From: a candidate division WOR-3 bacterium
GTDB taxonomy: Bacteria > Hydrothermota > Tepidihabitantia > Tepidihabitantales > Tepidihabitantaceae
Length of the DNA stretch: 59,364 nt
NCBI GenBank assembly: GCA_039801085.1
Contig: JBDRTY010000006.1
Coordinates: forward strand, 1 to 59,364
Direction of reading: 5' to 3'
Below are positions 9,792 through 18,392 of the stretch, in pieces; positions within the stretch are counted from its first letter, which is position 1; every line of letters begins with the position of its first letter. Both the position numbers and the translations under genes were made by a program. Under the pieces are notes generated by a model that saw only the letters and a program-made list of their open reading frames with translations, had not been told where the DNA came from and ran no database searches.

Positions 9792-10970
9792 TCAGATGGT
9801 TTTCAGCCAGCGCCCGATCCGGCGGGCAGCGGTCCTGAGCCTTTTTTCATCAGCAATCAGGGCAAAGCGGACATACCCTTCGCCATGTCTGCCAAAACCG
9901 GCACCGGGTGCTGCCACCACCCGGCAGTTCTCAAGCAGGGCAAGGACAAAGGCAAAGGAGCGGGAGCCGTTTGCCTGGTGCTGCCAGCGCTCAGGCAGCC
10001 GTGCCCAGAGATAGAAGGTGGCGCGGGGTGGTGTCAGCTGCCAGCCGGCGGACTGAAGCGCCTGGACAAAGACCTTCATCCGCCGGGCATAGGTGTGCCG
10101 TACCGGTTCGGCGAGTTTGCGGCAATTCTGCAGCGCCCAGGCGGCAGCATCCTGAACCGCACCAAACGGTCCGGAGTCAACATTCTGCTTGATTTTCAGC
10201 ACTGCCTTCAGGATATCCGGATTACCGACCGCCATCCCGATGCGCCAGCCGGGAATGGAGAAGGTCTTGGCAAGGGAGTGGAGTTCAACTGCACAGCTTC
10301 GGGCATCAGGAACCTGGAGGATGCTGGGCGGTGGTGTCTCAAACCAGAGTTCGGAGTAGACATTGTCATTGATGACATAGAAGCCGTGCCGGAGTGCGAG
10401 CCGGATCAGCTCGTGATAAAATTCCAGTGGTGCGACCGCGGCGGTGGGATTACTGGGAAAGTTCAGACACAGCAGTTTGAGCCGGGGTCCGAGCCGGTCA
10501 ATGAGATTGAGATCAGGCAGGAAACCGTTTTTTTCCTCCAGCGGAATTGAGACCGGGGTGGCACCGGCAAGCAGGGTGTTGTTAAAGTAAACCGGATAGC
10601 CGGGATCGGCAACCCCCACCCGGTCACCATCACCACAGAGCGCCCAGATGAGATGAGCAGCACCCTCCTTGGAGCCGATAAGCATGAGCACCTCATTTTC
10701 CGGATTGAGCCGGACCCCGAAGCGCTGCTGATACCACTCGGCAACCCGGGTGCGGACAGACAGCTTGCCCGCATAGGTGGGATAGCGGTGGTTGGCGGGC
10801 TGATTCAGCGCTTGGCGCAGCCGGGCAAGCAGCGCCCGGGCGGGCGGCAGGTCCGGATTACCTTCGCCCAGGTCAATGAGTCCGCGCCCCAGCTGTGCCT
10901 TGAGCCGGTCCAGTTCGGAAAAAAGATAGGGCGGAATGCGGTTCAGGCGCAGGGCAAAAATTTTTTCCAT
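9792..10970 (-). CDS. DapL-like class I/II aminotransferase
   Basis: A 392-residue PLP aminotransferase related to LL-diaminopimelate aminotransferase and other AatA-like enzymes. It starts with [14 protein letters not shown], has [10 protein letters not shown] in the N-terminal arm and the PLP lysine K235 in [15 protein letters not shown]. Being directly upstream of aspartate kinase makes LL-diaminopimelate synthesis the most attractive role, but aspartate or other specificity is possible. There is no Shine-Dalgarno near the ATG. A 31-codon ORF (11038 to 10943) precedes and overlaps its start. Confidence 0.82.
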   Translation of the reverse strand: MEKIFALRLNRIPPYLFSELDRLKAQLGRGLIDLGEGNPDLPPARALLARLRQALNQPANHRYPTYAGKLSVRTRVAEWYQQRFGVRLNPENEVLMLIGSKEGAAHLIWALCGDGDRVGVADPGYPVYFNNTLLAGATPVSIPLEEKNGFLPDLNLIDRLGPRLKLLCLNFPSNPTAAVAPLEFYHELIRLALRHGFYVINDNVYSELWFETPPPSILQVPDARSCAVELHSLAKTFSIPGWRIGMAVGNPDILKAVLKIKQNVDSGPFGAVQDAAAWALQNCRKLAEPVRHTYARRMKVFVQALQSAGWQLTPPRATFYLWARLPERWQHQANGSRSFAFVLALLENCRVVAAPGAGFGRHGEGYVRFALIADEKRLRTAARRIGRWLKTI

Positions 10971-11038
10971 TGGTCAGGGACAGATGTTGCCGGCGGAATT
11001 CCTGCCGGTGCTGGTTTGATATCCTTTAACTGCTCCAT
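10943..11038 (-). CDS. possible short leader ORF before the DapL-like gene
   Basis: This 31-codon frame begins ATG GAG CAG (MEQLKDIKPA) and ends within the DapL-like gene in the +1 frame, overlapping its first 28 bases. A TTGACT-N16-TAAAAA promoter-like sequence (11054-11081) ends 15 bases upstream. It carries four lysines. Translation here could feed ribosomes to the DapL-like start, which lacks a Shine-Dalgarno. It may also be a chance frame. Confidence 0.25.
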   Translation of the reverse strand: MEQLKDIKPAPAGIPPATSVPDQWKKFLPCA

Positions 11039-11102
11039 GTCTGTCCGGTTAGATTTTTACCGTTCCGGGACGAAAAGTCAATATGATGTCCGCACCGTTG
11101 CT

Positions 11103-11522
11103 TTACAGCTGAAGCAGTTTCAGCCCGGAATCGGGTTCAAGCTGGCGGACGAGCTTTTCTCTGCCGGGAATGACTGCGATTTCACAGGTGGCGGCGACCC
11201 TGCCCGCAAACAGATGACCGGAATAGGTGGTCAGCCGCCGGTTACTGATGACCGCATGGAGATGGAGCACCGGGTTCTTTTCACTCCAGGCGATATTGCC
11301 CACCAGCGTGCAGATTTCATACTCTCCCGGAAAATGACGGCGGTAGTATTTTCTGGTCTTGAGGTCATAGCAGCCCAGGTCCAGTTCACTACCGGCGCCC
11401 AGTCCGATGACAAGTCCGGACTTCAGTTTCAGCTTCCGGACAAACTGCTCCAGCGCGGGTATGATCTCCTCATTCCGCTCCAGTCGGAGCTGGTAATAAC
11501 TGCCATTTTTCCGATATCTCAT
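11103..11522 (-). CDS. PPC/DUF296 domain protein
   Basis: A 139-residue protein made of a single PPC (plants and prokaryotes conserved) domain, a family of small trimeric proteins whose plant members accompany AT-hook DNA-binding domains. Landmarks are LRLERNEEIIPALEQF, GLGAGSELDLGCYD, EICTLVGNIAW, then the metal-binding-like HLHAVIS and GHLFAGRV. Its ATG overlaps the topA stop (ATGA), so it is translationally coupled to topA. The function of bacterial PPC proteins is not established. Confidence 0.82.
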   Translation of the reverse strand: MRYRKNGSYYQLRLERNEEIIPALEQFVRKLKLKSGLVIGLGAGSELDLGCYDLKTRKYYRRHFPGEYEICTLVGNIAWSEKNPVLHLHAVISNRRLTTYSGHLFAGRVAATCEIAVIPGREKLVRQLEPDSGLKLLQL

Positions 11523-13633
11523 TTTTCCTCCTGTTTCTTCGTCACCTTCCGACTTTTTTTCTTCTTAATAAAACGGCACTGGGGATAGCCGGAGCAGGCG
11601 ATGAATCTGCCGAACCGGCCCTGGCGTTCGACGAGCGGTTTGCCGCACTGGGGACAGTTCTCCTCCAGCTGGCGCGGTGGCGGCTTGGGTTCGCGCTTGA
11701 TGTAGCTGCAGTCGGGATAGCCGGAGCAGGCGATGAATCTGCCGAACCGGCCCTGGCGTTCGACGAGCGGTTTGCCGCACTGGGGACAGTTCTCCTCCAG
11801 CACTTTGGGTTCGGTTTTCTGGACATATTCACACTGCGGATAATCGGTACAGGCGATGAACTTGCCATATCTGCCCCAGCGTTCCACGAGCGGTTTGCCA
11901 CATTTGGGACACTTTTCCTCCAGTTCGCGGGCAAGGTCCTCCCGGATTTCCGGGGTGGCGGCAAGCGCCTGATCCAGATCCGCCTTGAATGGCTGGTAAA
12001 ACCGGGCGACCACCTGGCGCCAGTTTTCAACCCCTTCCTCAATCAGGTCAAGCTGTTTTTCCATTTCCCGGGTGAAGCCGATTTCAAAGATGTTGGCAAA
12101 GCGCGGGATGAGGATGTCGTGGACAATCATTCCCAGTTCTGTCGGCACCAGTCTGCCCTGCTGGCGTTCAATATATTTGCGTTCGAGCAGGGTGGGGACA
12201 ATGGTGGCATAGGTTGAAGGCCGGCCGATGCCGTTGATCTCGAGCCGTTTGATCAGGGTCGCTTCGGTGTAGCGGGGTGGCGGCTGAGTCCACTTCTGCT
12301 CCGGGATGAGTTCAGTCAGCTGAACCGGTTCACCCGGTTTCAGTTCCGGCAGGCTTTTCTCCTTTTCCGGTTCACCATACACCTGTTCGAAGCCGGGAAA
12401 CAGACTTTTGATGCCTTCAGCCCGGAAGGTGAATCTGCCGCCACTGACCAGCAGTTCAGTCTGCTGATAGACCGCATCTGCCATCTGGGAGGCAAGAAAC
12501 CGGCGGTAGATCAGACTGTAGAGCTTGAACTGGTCCGGAGTCAGAAATTCCCGGACCGATTCCGGGGTCAGTTCCGGTCTTGTCGGCCGGATCGCCTCAT
12601 GAGCACCCTGAGTGCCCTTCCGGTCCGGATAGCGGCGCGGAGTTTCGGGCAGAAACCGGCTGCCATAATTTTCGGCAATGAGCCGGCGGGTGGTCTCGAT
12701 CACCTCTTCTGCGGTCCGGAATGAGTCGGTGCGGGGATAGGTGATCAGACCTACCGTCTCCTTTTTCAAATCCACCCCTTCAAACAGCTGCTGGGCAATC
12801 TGCATCGTCCGGCGCGAGCTCATGCCCAGCGTCTGGCCCGCCTCCTTGAGCAGGGTGGCGGTGACAAAGGGCGGAAGCGGTTTTTTGTGCTTTTCCCGGA
12901 CATTAACCTTTTCAATCCGGAAAGTTGCATTGAGACAGCCGGCGCGCACCGCCTCGACCTCGGCGGCGCTCGCAAGCCGCACATTGGCACCGTCAATCTT
13001 CACCAGCAGGGCTTCAAAGTTTGCCCCGCTGGTGGTGGTGAAAATTGCCCGGATGAGCCAGTATTCCTGAGGGGTAAATTTCCCGATCTCCCGTTCCCGC
13101 TCCACCAGGATCCGGAGTGCCACGGTCTGGACTCTGCCGGCAGACTTGCCCGCCCGGACCGTCTGCCACAGCAGTGGTGAAACGAGATAGCCGACGAGCC
13201 GGTCCATCACCCTGCGCGCCCGGTGGGAGTCCACTTTGCGCAGGTCGATTTCGCCCGGGGCGTTAAATGCGGCGGTGATGCCCTTCGGGGTGATCTCATA
13301 AAAGAGCACGCGCCGGATTGGGGCACCGTTTTTGATCTCCTGCGCCACCGAATAGGCGATCGCCTCTCCCTCCCGGTCCGGGTCGGTGCCGAGATACACC
13401 GTCTTTGCCTGACGGGCAGCAGACTTCAGTTCATTGATCACCGGTGCCTTGCCCCGGATCCGGATGTATTCCGGTTCGAATCCGTTTTCAATGTCCACCC
13501 CGAGCCGGGATTTGGGCAGATCGGCAATGTGTCCCTTTGATGAGAGCACGCGCAGTCTGCCCCTGAGCAGACGGGTGATGGTGTGCGCCTTGGTTGGCGA
13601 TTCAACAATCAGCAGGTCCTTTTTTCTTGACAT
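11519..13633 (-). CDS. topA: DNA topoisomerase I
   Basis: This 704-residue type IA topoisomerase relaxes negative supercoils. The N-terminal Toprim domain has LLIVESPTKA and GTDPDREGEAIA. The catalytic tyrosine is Y299 in GLITYPRTDS. Three zinc-finger repeats with CPKCGKP or CPQCGKP and a second Cys pair lie at the C-terminus. The last two fingers are encoded by an almost exact duplication (88 identical bases at 11582-11669 and 11714-11801, 132 bases apart). A near-leaderless promoter (TTGACT-N16-TATCCT) sits 10 bases before the ATG. Confidence 0.96.
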   Translation of the reverse strand: MSRKKDLLIVESPTKAHTITRLLRGRLRVLSSKGHIADLPKSRLGVDIENGFEPEYIRIRGKAPVINELKSAARQAKTVYLGTDPDREGEAIAYSVAQEIKNGAPIRRVLFYEITPKGITAAFNAPGEIDLRKVDSHRARRVMDRLVGYLVSPLLWQTVRAGKSAGRVQTVALRILVEREREIGKFTPQEYWLIRAIFTTTSGANFEALLVKIDGANVRLASAAEVEAVRAGCLNATFRIEKVNVREKHKKPLPPFVTATLLKEAGQTLGMSSRRTMQIAQQLFEGVDLKKETVGLITYPRTDSFRTAEEVIETTRRLIAENYGSRFLPETPRRYPDRKGTQGAHEAIRPTRPELTPESVREFLTPDQFKLYSLIYRRFLASQMADAVYQQTELLVSGGRFTFRAEGIKSLFPGFEQVYGEPEKEKSLPELKPGEPVQLTELIPEQKWTQPPPRYTEATLIKRLEINGIGRPSTYATIVPTLLERKYIERQQGRLVPTELGMIVHDILIPRFANIFEIGFTREMEKQLDLIEEGVENWRQVVARFYQPFKADLDQALAATPEIREDLARELEEKCPKCGKPLVERWGRYGKFIACTDYPQCEYVQKTEPKVLEENCPQCGKPLVERQGRFGRFIACSGYPDCSYIKREPKPPPRQLEENCPQCGKPLVERQGRFGRFIACSGYPQCRFIKKKKSRKVTKKQEEK
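11582..11801. repeat. in-frame tandem duplication inside topA
   Basis: The 88-base stretch 11582-11669 is repeated without change at 11714-11801. The offset of 132 bases equals 44 codons, adding one complete zinc-finger module. The first finger upstream is much more divergent at DNA level, so this copy is recent or kept uniform by gene conversion. Confidence 0.85.
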
Positions 13634-13643
13634 CCGGGGTTTG

Positions 13644-13671
13644 AGGATAGCCGAAAGTGGTTAAAAGTCAA
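13644..13671 (-). promoter_or_regulatory. topA promoter
   Basis: On the minus strand TTGACT (13666-13671) and TATCCT (13644-13649) are 16 bases apart. The -10 ends only 10 bases before the topA ATG, so the transcript would have a leader of just a few bases. The -35 lies in the last codons of acpS. Confidence 0.5.
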
Positions 13672-14051
13672 TCTCGTTGCGGCGGTTCGCAGATTATCAC
13701 CACCGCTGCTGCATAATCCTTAAGATGGGTCAGACTCAGGTGGACGGTGCGTCCTGCCAGGATCTCCTTTGCCCGGCCGGTAACGCGGATTGAGGGCCGG
13801 CTGCGCTCATTGTCGCAGATTTCGATTTCCTGCCAGGAGATCGCACCCCGGAGTCCGGTGCCGAGCGCCTTGGAGAACGCCTCCTTGGCGGCAAACCTGC
13901 CGGCATAGGAGGGGTATTTGTCATCAAGCTTCTCACAGAAGGCGATCTCTGCCGGGGTAAAAATCCGGCTCTGAAACCGGCTGCCGAACCGCTCGAGCGC
14001 CTGCTGGATCCGCGCCACCTCAATCAGATCAATGCCGATACCGAAGATCAC
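13668..14051 (-). CDS. acpS: holo-[acyl-carrier-protein] synthase
   Basis: This 127-residue enzyme transfers 4'-phosphopantetheine from CoA to the serine of acyl carrier protein, needed for fatty-acid synthesis. The signature GIGIDLIEVARI at the N-terminus and RFAAKEAFSKALGTG in the middle carry the Mg-binding Asp and Glu. SLTHLKDYAAAVVI forms the last strand. The start codon is GTG, two bases after the HAD gene stop. Confidence 0.95.
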   Translation of the reverse strand: MIFGIGIDLIEVARIQQALERFGSRFQSRIFTPAEIAFCEKLDDKYPSYAGRFAAKEAFSKALGTGLRGAISWQEIEICDNERSRPSIRVTGRAKEILAGRTVHLSLTHLKDYAAAVVIICEPPQRD

Positions 14052-14053
14052 GG

Positions 14054-14734
14054 TCAGCGGTTCAGATTCTCCACAATCGGCACCAGCTCCAGGATGTCAT
14101 TGATCTCATAATCGGCACCGGAGTTGATGGTGCCGAATGAGTCGCCATACCGGGCAAACACGGTGATCATCCCCAGCTCCTTGGCGCCGACGATATCCCG
14201 CTCGGCCCAGTCACCGACCATGATCGCCTCGCGGGGCTGAACCTCCAGAAGCTCAAGCGCCTTCTCAAACGGCTCCCGTGCCGGTTTGCGTTTACCGGTA
14301 TCATCAAAGGTAACAACAACATCAAAGAACCGGTCAACATTGAGCGAGACAAGCCGCATCCAGACCTGAAGCCGGGGTGCATCTGAAATTACCGCCAGTT
14401 TCAGACCCATGCGGAAGAGGCGGAGCAGGGCAAGGTGGACATGGGGGTAGGGGACGAGCGCCCCTTCCCGTGCCCGGCGATAGGCGATGATACCGCTGGC
14501 GAGAATCCGGTAGTCAATATAGCCGAGCACCTGAACGAGAAAGTCGTTGAAAACCTCCTGATATTCAATCCCCTTGGCTTCGTAGATTTCGTAGATCTTC
14601 CTCTTTGCCGCCTCCGGGGTCAGGTCCAGTCCGGCGTCAATCATCGCCATCACCGCCGCATCAACCGCCGCCTCCTTCCATTTGTTGAAGTCCACAAGCG
14701 TATTGTCAACATCAAAGACCACCGCCTTCACCAT
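14054..14734 (-). CDS. HAD-family hydrolase
   Basis: A 226-residue haloacid-dehalogenase-type phosphatase, probably acting on a small phosphorylated metabolite or nucleotide (YjjG-like), with the exact substrate unknown. Motif I is VFDVDNTLVDF, motif II is VISDAP, motif III is the lysine in GKRKPAREPF, and motif IV is MVGDWAERDI. A helical cap lies between motifs I and II. I chose the ATG at 14734 (MVKAVVF) over an upstream frame start because GGTGAG precedes it and the longer start would overlap the HIT gene. Confidence 0.85.
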   Translation of the reverse strand: MVKAVVFDVDNTLVDFNKWKEAAVDAAVMAMIDAGLDLTPEAAKRKIYEIYEAKGIEYQEVFNDFLVQVLGYIDYRILASGIIAYRRAREGALVPYPHVHLALLRLFRMGLKLAVISDAPRLQVWMRLVSLNVDRFFDVVVTFDDTGKRKPAREPFEKALELLEVQPREAIMVGDWAERDIVGAKELGMITVFARYGDSFGTINSGADYEINDILELVPIVENLNR

Positions 14735-14738
14735 AATC

Positions 14739-15227
14739 TCACCGCCGGAAACGGGGTTTGAGCCGGTCATAGGTGGTGCGCAGATGCTCGCTCACCACCT
14801 TGGTCTCACCGAGCAGGGGCATGAAATTGGTATCACCCTGCCACCGCGGCACAATGTGAAAATGGAGATGTCCAGGAACACCGGCACCGGCAACCGCTCC
14901 GAGGTTGGCGCCGATGTTGAACCCCTGCGGTTTGTACTCCCGTTTCAGCGCCCGGACACACCGTTTGATCAGGGCAAGCAATTCAACTGCCTCTTTTGGT
15001 TTGAGCAGTTCAATGCTGGCGGTATGGCGCAGTGGTGCGACCATCAGATGGCCGCTGTTATAGGGGAAACGGTTCATGACGACGAAGGCGGTTCTGCCCC
15101 GGAAAAGCACGAGGTTCTCCCGGTCATTTCTGCATTTTTTGAGCTGGCAGAACAGACACCCGCCCTGTTCACAGGCAGGATTTTTCATGATGTATTCGGC
15201 ACGCCAGGGTGCCCAGAGCCGTTCCAT
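14739..15227 (-). CDS. HIT-family nucleotide hydrolase/transferase
   Basis: This 162-residue histidine-triad protein probably acts on dinucleoside polyphosphates or adenylylated molecules. The catalytic triad motif is H120-L-H122-F-H124 followed by IVPRW. An N-terminal CLFC pair (C24, C27) suggests a zinc site, as in the bacterial Ap4A-phosphorylase-like branch that starts with WAPWR. The ATG at 15227 follows a TTG codon at 15230; both come directly after the endonuclease Q stop. Confidence 0.87.
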   Translation of the reverse strand: MERLWAPWRAEYIMKNPACEQGGCLFCQLKKCRNDRENLVLFRGRTAFVVMNRFPYNSGHLMVAPLRHTASIELLKPKEAVELLALIKRCVRALKREYKPQGFNIGANLGAVAGAGVPGHLHFHIVPRWQGDTNFMPLLGETKVVSEHLRTTYDRLKPRFRR

Positions 15228-15230
15228 CAA

Positions 15231-16487
15231 TCAGCCGAAAAGCCGGAGCTGCTGACCCTTTTCGCCCGGTTCGGGCTCAAAGGTGACCCTGCGGGTGCCG
15301 GGCAGGACCTGAACGGTGCCGAAGACACCGTCAAACCCGGGCTCAACCGTAACCTCACCCCGGCGCATCCGGTCAATCCCCTCCGCAATCTTCTCCCCGA
15401 AGCGGGCAATCTCTGCAACCGGCACATCCATCAGGATCTCAAACTCCGGTCCGAGACCTTTAATCATCTCCTCATACTTCTTGGCGACGCCGGCGGTGTC
15501 CCTTCCCTGCTCCAGCGCCTCGGCGATGATCTCCTCCAGCGGCACCAGGTGCTTGAACGGAATCATATCTTTGGGCACCTCCTCCGGCTTGCGGTCTGCC
15601 AGCTGTTCAACCCGGTGCAGAACACCGATTGTCAGCTTCCGGCCGCAGACCGGACAGACATCGCCCGAGAGGGTGGACTCGCCCGGTGCGAGCCGGATAC
15701 CGCAGTTACGGTGGCCATCGTAGTGATACTTGCCTTCCTCGGGAAAGAACTCAATTGTAAACAGCAGCCGGCTTTTGTCCCTGTTCTTCAGCACCTCCCG
15801 GATAGTGTCGTAATTGAGGTCGCAGTCAAACACATTCGCCTCCCTTCCCAGCCGGCTCGGAGAATGGGCGTCGGAGTTGGAGATCAGGGTCTTTTTATCC
15901 AGTTCCGAAAGCCGCCAGTTCATCGGCGGGTCGGATGACAGTCCGGTCTCGACCGCAAACACCTCATCCGCCATGTCACCGAAGCAGTCGGTGAAGGAGT
16001 CGAATCCGGAGTTGGCGCCATAAAGAGAGAACCACGGCGTCCAGATGTGGGCAGGAACAATAAACGCCCGGGGTTCCAGCTCCAGAATCCGCGCCACCAT
16101 GTCCCGGCAGGAGATGCTGACACTGGGCCGGCCATCGGCATCAAGCTTGCCGTAACCGGCAAGCATTTCTGCGACCCGGGCTGCACTCTCCAGACTGGGA
16201 ACGAAGATCAGATTGTGCACCCGGCGGAGTCTGCCGTTCCAGGAGTAGATATTATTCACCTCGGTGTTGATGATGAAATGAACATCATCGTAAAGATAAA
16301 GGCCGTTGCCTCCATCCTTCAGGTGCTGGCTGAGCGACGCAAAATATTCCGGATGGGTGAAATCACCGGTTGCGACCAGTCTGATCCCCTTCTGCTTTGC
16401 TGCCCGGGCGATTGCGGGAATGTCCATATCGGAACTGGTTGCCCGGGAGAAACGGGAATGGATATGGAGATCGGCAATGAAGCGCAC
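15231..16487 (-). CDS. endonuclease Q-like PHP-domain DNA repair nuclease
   Basis: This 418-residue protein matches the endonuclease Q family, which nicks DNA 5' of deaminated bases (uracil, hypoxanthine) and is best known in Thermococcales. It begins with the PHP metal motif ADLHIHSRFSRATS, and later has GDFTHPEY, VPAHIWTPWFSLYG, SNSDAHSPSRLGREAN and a zinc-finger-like C-x2-C (VCPVCGRKL). The C-terminus ends QQLRLFG: QLRLF fits the bacterial sliding-clamp-binding consensus QLxLF. The start is GTG, three bases after the methyltransferase stop. Confidence 0.85.
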   Translation of the reverse strand: MRFIADLHIHSRFSRATSSDMDIPAIARAAKQKGIRLVATGDFTHPEYFASLSQHLKDGGNGLYLYDDVHFIINTEVNNIYSWNGRLRRVHNLIFVPSLESAARVAEMLAGYGKLDADGRPSVSISCRDMVARILELEPRAFIVPAHIWTPWFSLYGANSGFDSFTDCFGDMADEVFAVETGLSSDPPMNWRLSELDKKTLISNSDAHSPSRLGREANVFDCDLNYDTIREVLKNRDKSRLLFTIEFFPEEGKYHYDGHRNCGIRLAPGESTLSGDVCPVCGRKLTIGVLHRVEQLADRKPEEVPKDMIPFKHLVPLEEIIAEALEQGRDTAGVAKKYEEMIKGLGPEFEILMDVPVAEIARFGEKIAEGIDRMRRGEVTVEPGFDGVFGTVQVLPGTRRVTFEPEPGEKGQQLRLFG

Positions 16488-16490
16488 GGC

Positions 16491-17288
16491 TTATTTTAAT
16501 TTCTTTCCGGCGGATTGCAAATCCGGCGTTGGGTGCCGGCGCGGCTTTTCCGCTACCACCATCATTCGCACCGAGAAGGGGTTTACCGGCAGAAAGGTGC
16601 CGTGATGAAAGAAACGGGAACGGCTGAAACCCGTCCGCTCCAGCGCCTGCCGGACCTCGTCAATCGTATATGCCCGCTCCTGGTGAATTTCCTCATATTT
16701 TTCACCGGTGGTGCCGTCCGGCAGTTTCTCCCAGAAGACCAGCCTGAGGGTGGAGAGCATGGTCTGGCGGTCAAACCGGCACTGCCAGATCGAGACGATC
16801 TCCTCGTTCTCCCGGGTGAGCGTCCGGCTGCCCCACTGCTTTTCCAGTCCGTAAACGGTGTTCAGGTCAAAGACAAAAAGCCCGCCCGGCACCAGCGCCT
16901 GATAAACACAGGCAAAACAGCGCTCCAGCTCCTCCTCGGTCAGCAGGTAGTTGATGCTGTCATAAAGTGATATTGCCGCATCTACCGGCTCAGGCAGAGT
17001 AAAATTCCGGATGTCGGCGTTAATCACGGTGATCGGCAGATCGCCCTTCTTTGATTCCAGCACCGCCAGCATCTCGGCCGAGCGGTCAATGCCGATCACC
17101 TGATAGCCGCGGCGGGCAAAAAGGACGGTCGGAATCCCGGTGCCGCAGGCAAGATCAAGCAGTTTCTTCGGCTGGCGCCGGAACCGTCTGAAGATCCGCT
17201 CAACATAATCCACCCATTCCGGATAGTCAACATACTTCTCCATGAACCGGTCATAATAGCGGGCAAACCGGACAAAGGGCAGGGGCAT
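16491..17288 (-). CDS. class I SAM-dependent methyltransferase
   Basis: A 265-residue Rossmann-fold methyltransferase. Motif I LLDLACGTGIPTV binds S-adenosylmethionine; motif II GIDRSAEML, the INADIRNF loop and ALVPGGLFVFDLNT follow in order. The acceptor is unknown; the family resembles small-molecule methyltransferases. It heads the minus-strand run methyltransferase, EndoQ, HIT, HAD, acpS. The ATG at 17288 is preferred to the TTG two codons earlier. A TTGACT-N16-TATCTA promoter ends nine bases upstream. Confidence 0.85.
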   Translation of the reverse strand: MPLPFVRFARYYDRFMEKYVDYPEWVDYVERIFRRFRRQPKKLLDLACGTGIPTVLFARRGYQVIGIDRSAEMLAVLESKKGDLPITVINADIRNFTLPEPVDAAISLYDSINYLLTEEELERCFACVYQALVPGGLFVFDLNTVYGLEKQWGSRTLTRENEEIVSIWQCRFDRQTMLSTLRLVFWEKLPDGTTGEKYEEIHQERAYTIDEVRQALERTGFSRSRFFHHGTFLPVNPFSVRMMVVAEKPRRHPTPDLQSAGKKLK

Positions 17289-17297
17289 CCTCAATCA

Positions 17298-17325
17298 TAG
17301 ATAACCGCATTATTCCAAAAGTCAA
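17298..17325 (-). promoter_or_regulatory. promoter of the methyltransferase-EndoQ operon
   Basis: On the minus strand TTGACT (17320-17325) and TATCTA (17298-17303) are 16 bases apart, with the ATG nine bases after the -10. The mRNA would have almost no leader. Confidence 0.5.
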
Positions 17326-17387
17326 AGCCAGAGGACGGTCCGGTAAGGCACGGATAAAGTGCAAAGTGCAAAATGTGCAGAGATGGA

Positions 17388-17750
17388 TTTCTCCATTCCG
17401 CTTTGCTTCAGTCGAAATGACTCCCCCCTTTGTCATTCCGAGCGAGCCGAAGGCGAGCCGAGGAATCCCTTGACCCTTCAGGTCATTCCGAGCGGAGTCG
17501 AGGAATCTCTTTCACAATGCAAAGTGCAAGGCGGAGAGATTTCTCGACTCCGCCTCGCTATCGCTCGGCGTCGCTCGAAATGACTTTCCTTTTTTGTCAT
17601 TCCGAGCGAGGCGCAAGCCGAGTCGAGGAATCCCTTTACTAATGCAAAGTGTAAAATGTAAAATGCAGGGCAGGGATTTCTCCGCTACGGTCGAAATGAC
17701 TTTGCCTCCCTGATCATTCCGAGCGTAGTCGAGGAATCGCTTTGACAGTG
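17388..17750. repeat. REP-like repeat cluster B
   Basis: This non-coding interval between divergent genes contains several copies of the same palindromic unit as cluster A in both orientations, for example GTCATTCCGAGCG units at about 17431, 17485 and 17598 and TCGAAATGAC units at about 17410, 17573 and 17690. Between units are short AT-rich strings built from AAAGTGC/AAAATGC heptamers (17357-17385, 17641-17668). No gene is supported. Confidence 0.85.
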
Positions 17751-17794
17751 CAGAGTGCCGGGTGTAAACCGGTCCGGTTTATCATCGCAGCGGG

Positions 17795-17823
17795 TTGACT
17801 TCTGTACTCCGGTCCGGCATCAT
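17795..17823 (+). promoter_or_regulatory. leaderless promoter of the membrane-protein gene
   Basis: TTGACT (17795-17800), 17 bases, CATCAT (17818-17823), then five bases to the ATG at 17829. Transcription should start at the ATG. No Shine-Dalgarno is visible. Confidence 0.45.
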
Positions 17824-17828
17824 AGAAT

Positions 17829-18392
17829 ATGAGCCCCAGTCTGCGGGAGAGTCTTTATACCTTCGGCTATATGCTCTGCGGTGCGGTTGCGGGCTGGCTC
17901 AACTGGCGGCTGGTGCCCTTCGGAACCAGGATGCCGGTTCTGCCTTTTCTGGCGGTCGGCATCGCCGGCGGGCTGATTTATGCGGGAATGCGGCTGCGCG
18001 GGTTCGGCTTCGGGCTGATGATGGTGGTTCTGCTCTTCTTTGTCCAGCTGGCACTGACACCGCCCCTGCGTCTGGGTTCAATTGTCCGGGCGGCAATGTG
18101 GGCGTTTCCGGTCGGCAGCTCCTTTCTTCTCTCCGCTCTGCTGTTTAAACTCCTGAACCGGTTCAAACCCCTCAGGTTTCTGCTCATGGCGCTTTTTGTC
18201 GGGCTCGGCTATGTGCTGGTAGCGGTGCTGTTCCGGCTGAGACTGCACCAGCCCGCCGATTTCGGCGGACTGAAGTGGCAGTTTCTTGCCGGTGCCCTGC
18301 TCGGCGGCGTGCTCGGTGTGCTGCTCGAGATGCTGGAGTATGTGTTTCCGCCCGAGCGCTATCACCGCTCGCAGTTTATTCTGCCCGAATAA
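17829..18392 (+). CDS. integral membrane protein of unknown function
   Basis: A 187-residue protein with about five hydrophobic segments (roughly residues 8-30, 34-52, 57-77, 85-110, 118-135 and a weaker one near 155-172) joined by short basic loops. I do not recognise a family or catalytic motif. Its TAA shares one base with the ATG of the next gene, so the two are coupled. The start is set by the promoter five bases upstream and by the loss of hydrophobic pattern before it. Confidence 0.75.
   Translation: MSPSLRESLYTFGYMLCGAVAGWLNWRLVPFGTRMPVLPFLAVGIAGGLIYAGMRLRGFGFGLMMVVLLFFVQLALTPPLRLGSIVRAAMWAFPVGSSFLLSALLFKLLNRFKPLRFLLMALFVGLGYVLVAVLFRLRLHQPADFGGLKWQFLAGALLGGVLGVLLEMLEYVFPPERYHRSQFILPE

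Noticed and set aside
10653-11588. 311-codon plus-strand ORF
   Set aside because: Antisense to the DapL-like and PPC genes; no recognisable domain.
14682-15938. 418-codon plus-strand ORF
   Set aside because: It runs antisense to the HAD, HIT and endonuclease Q genes, which have clear families; long antisense frames are expected in GC-rich DNA.
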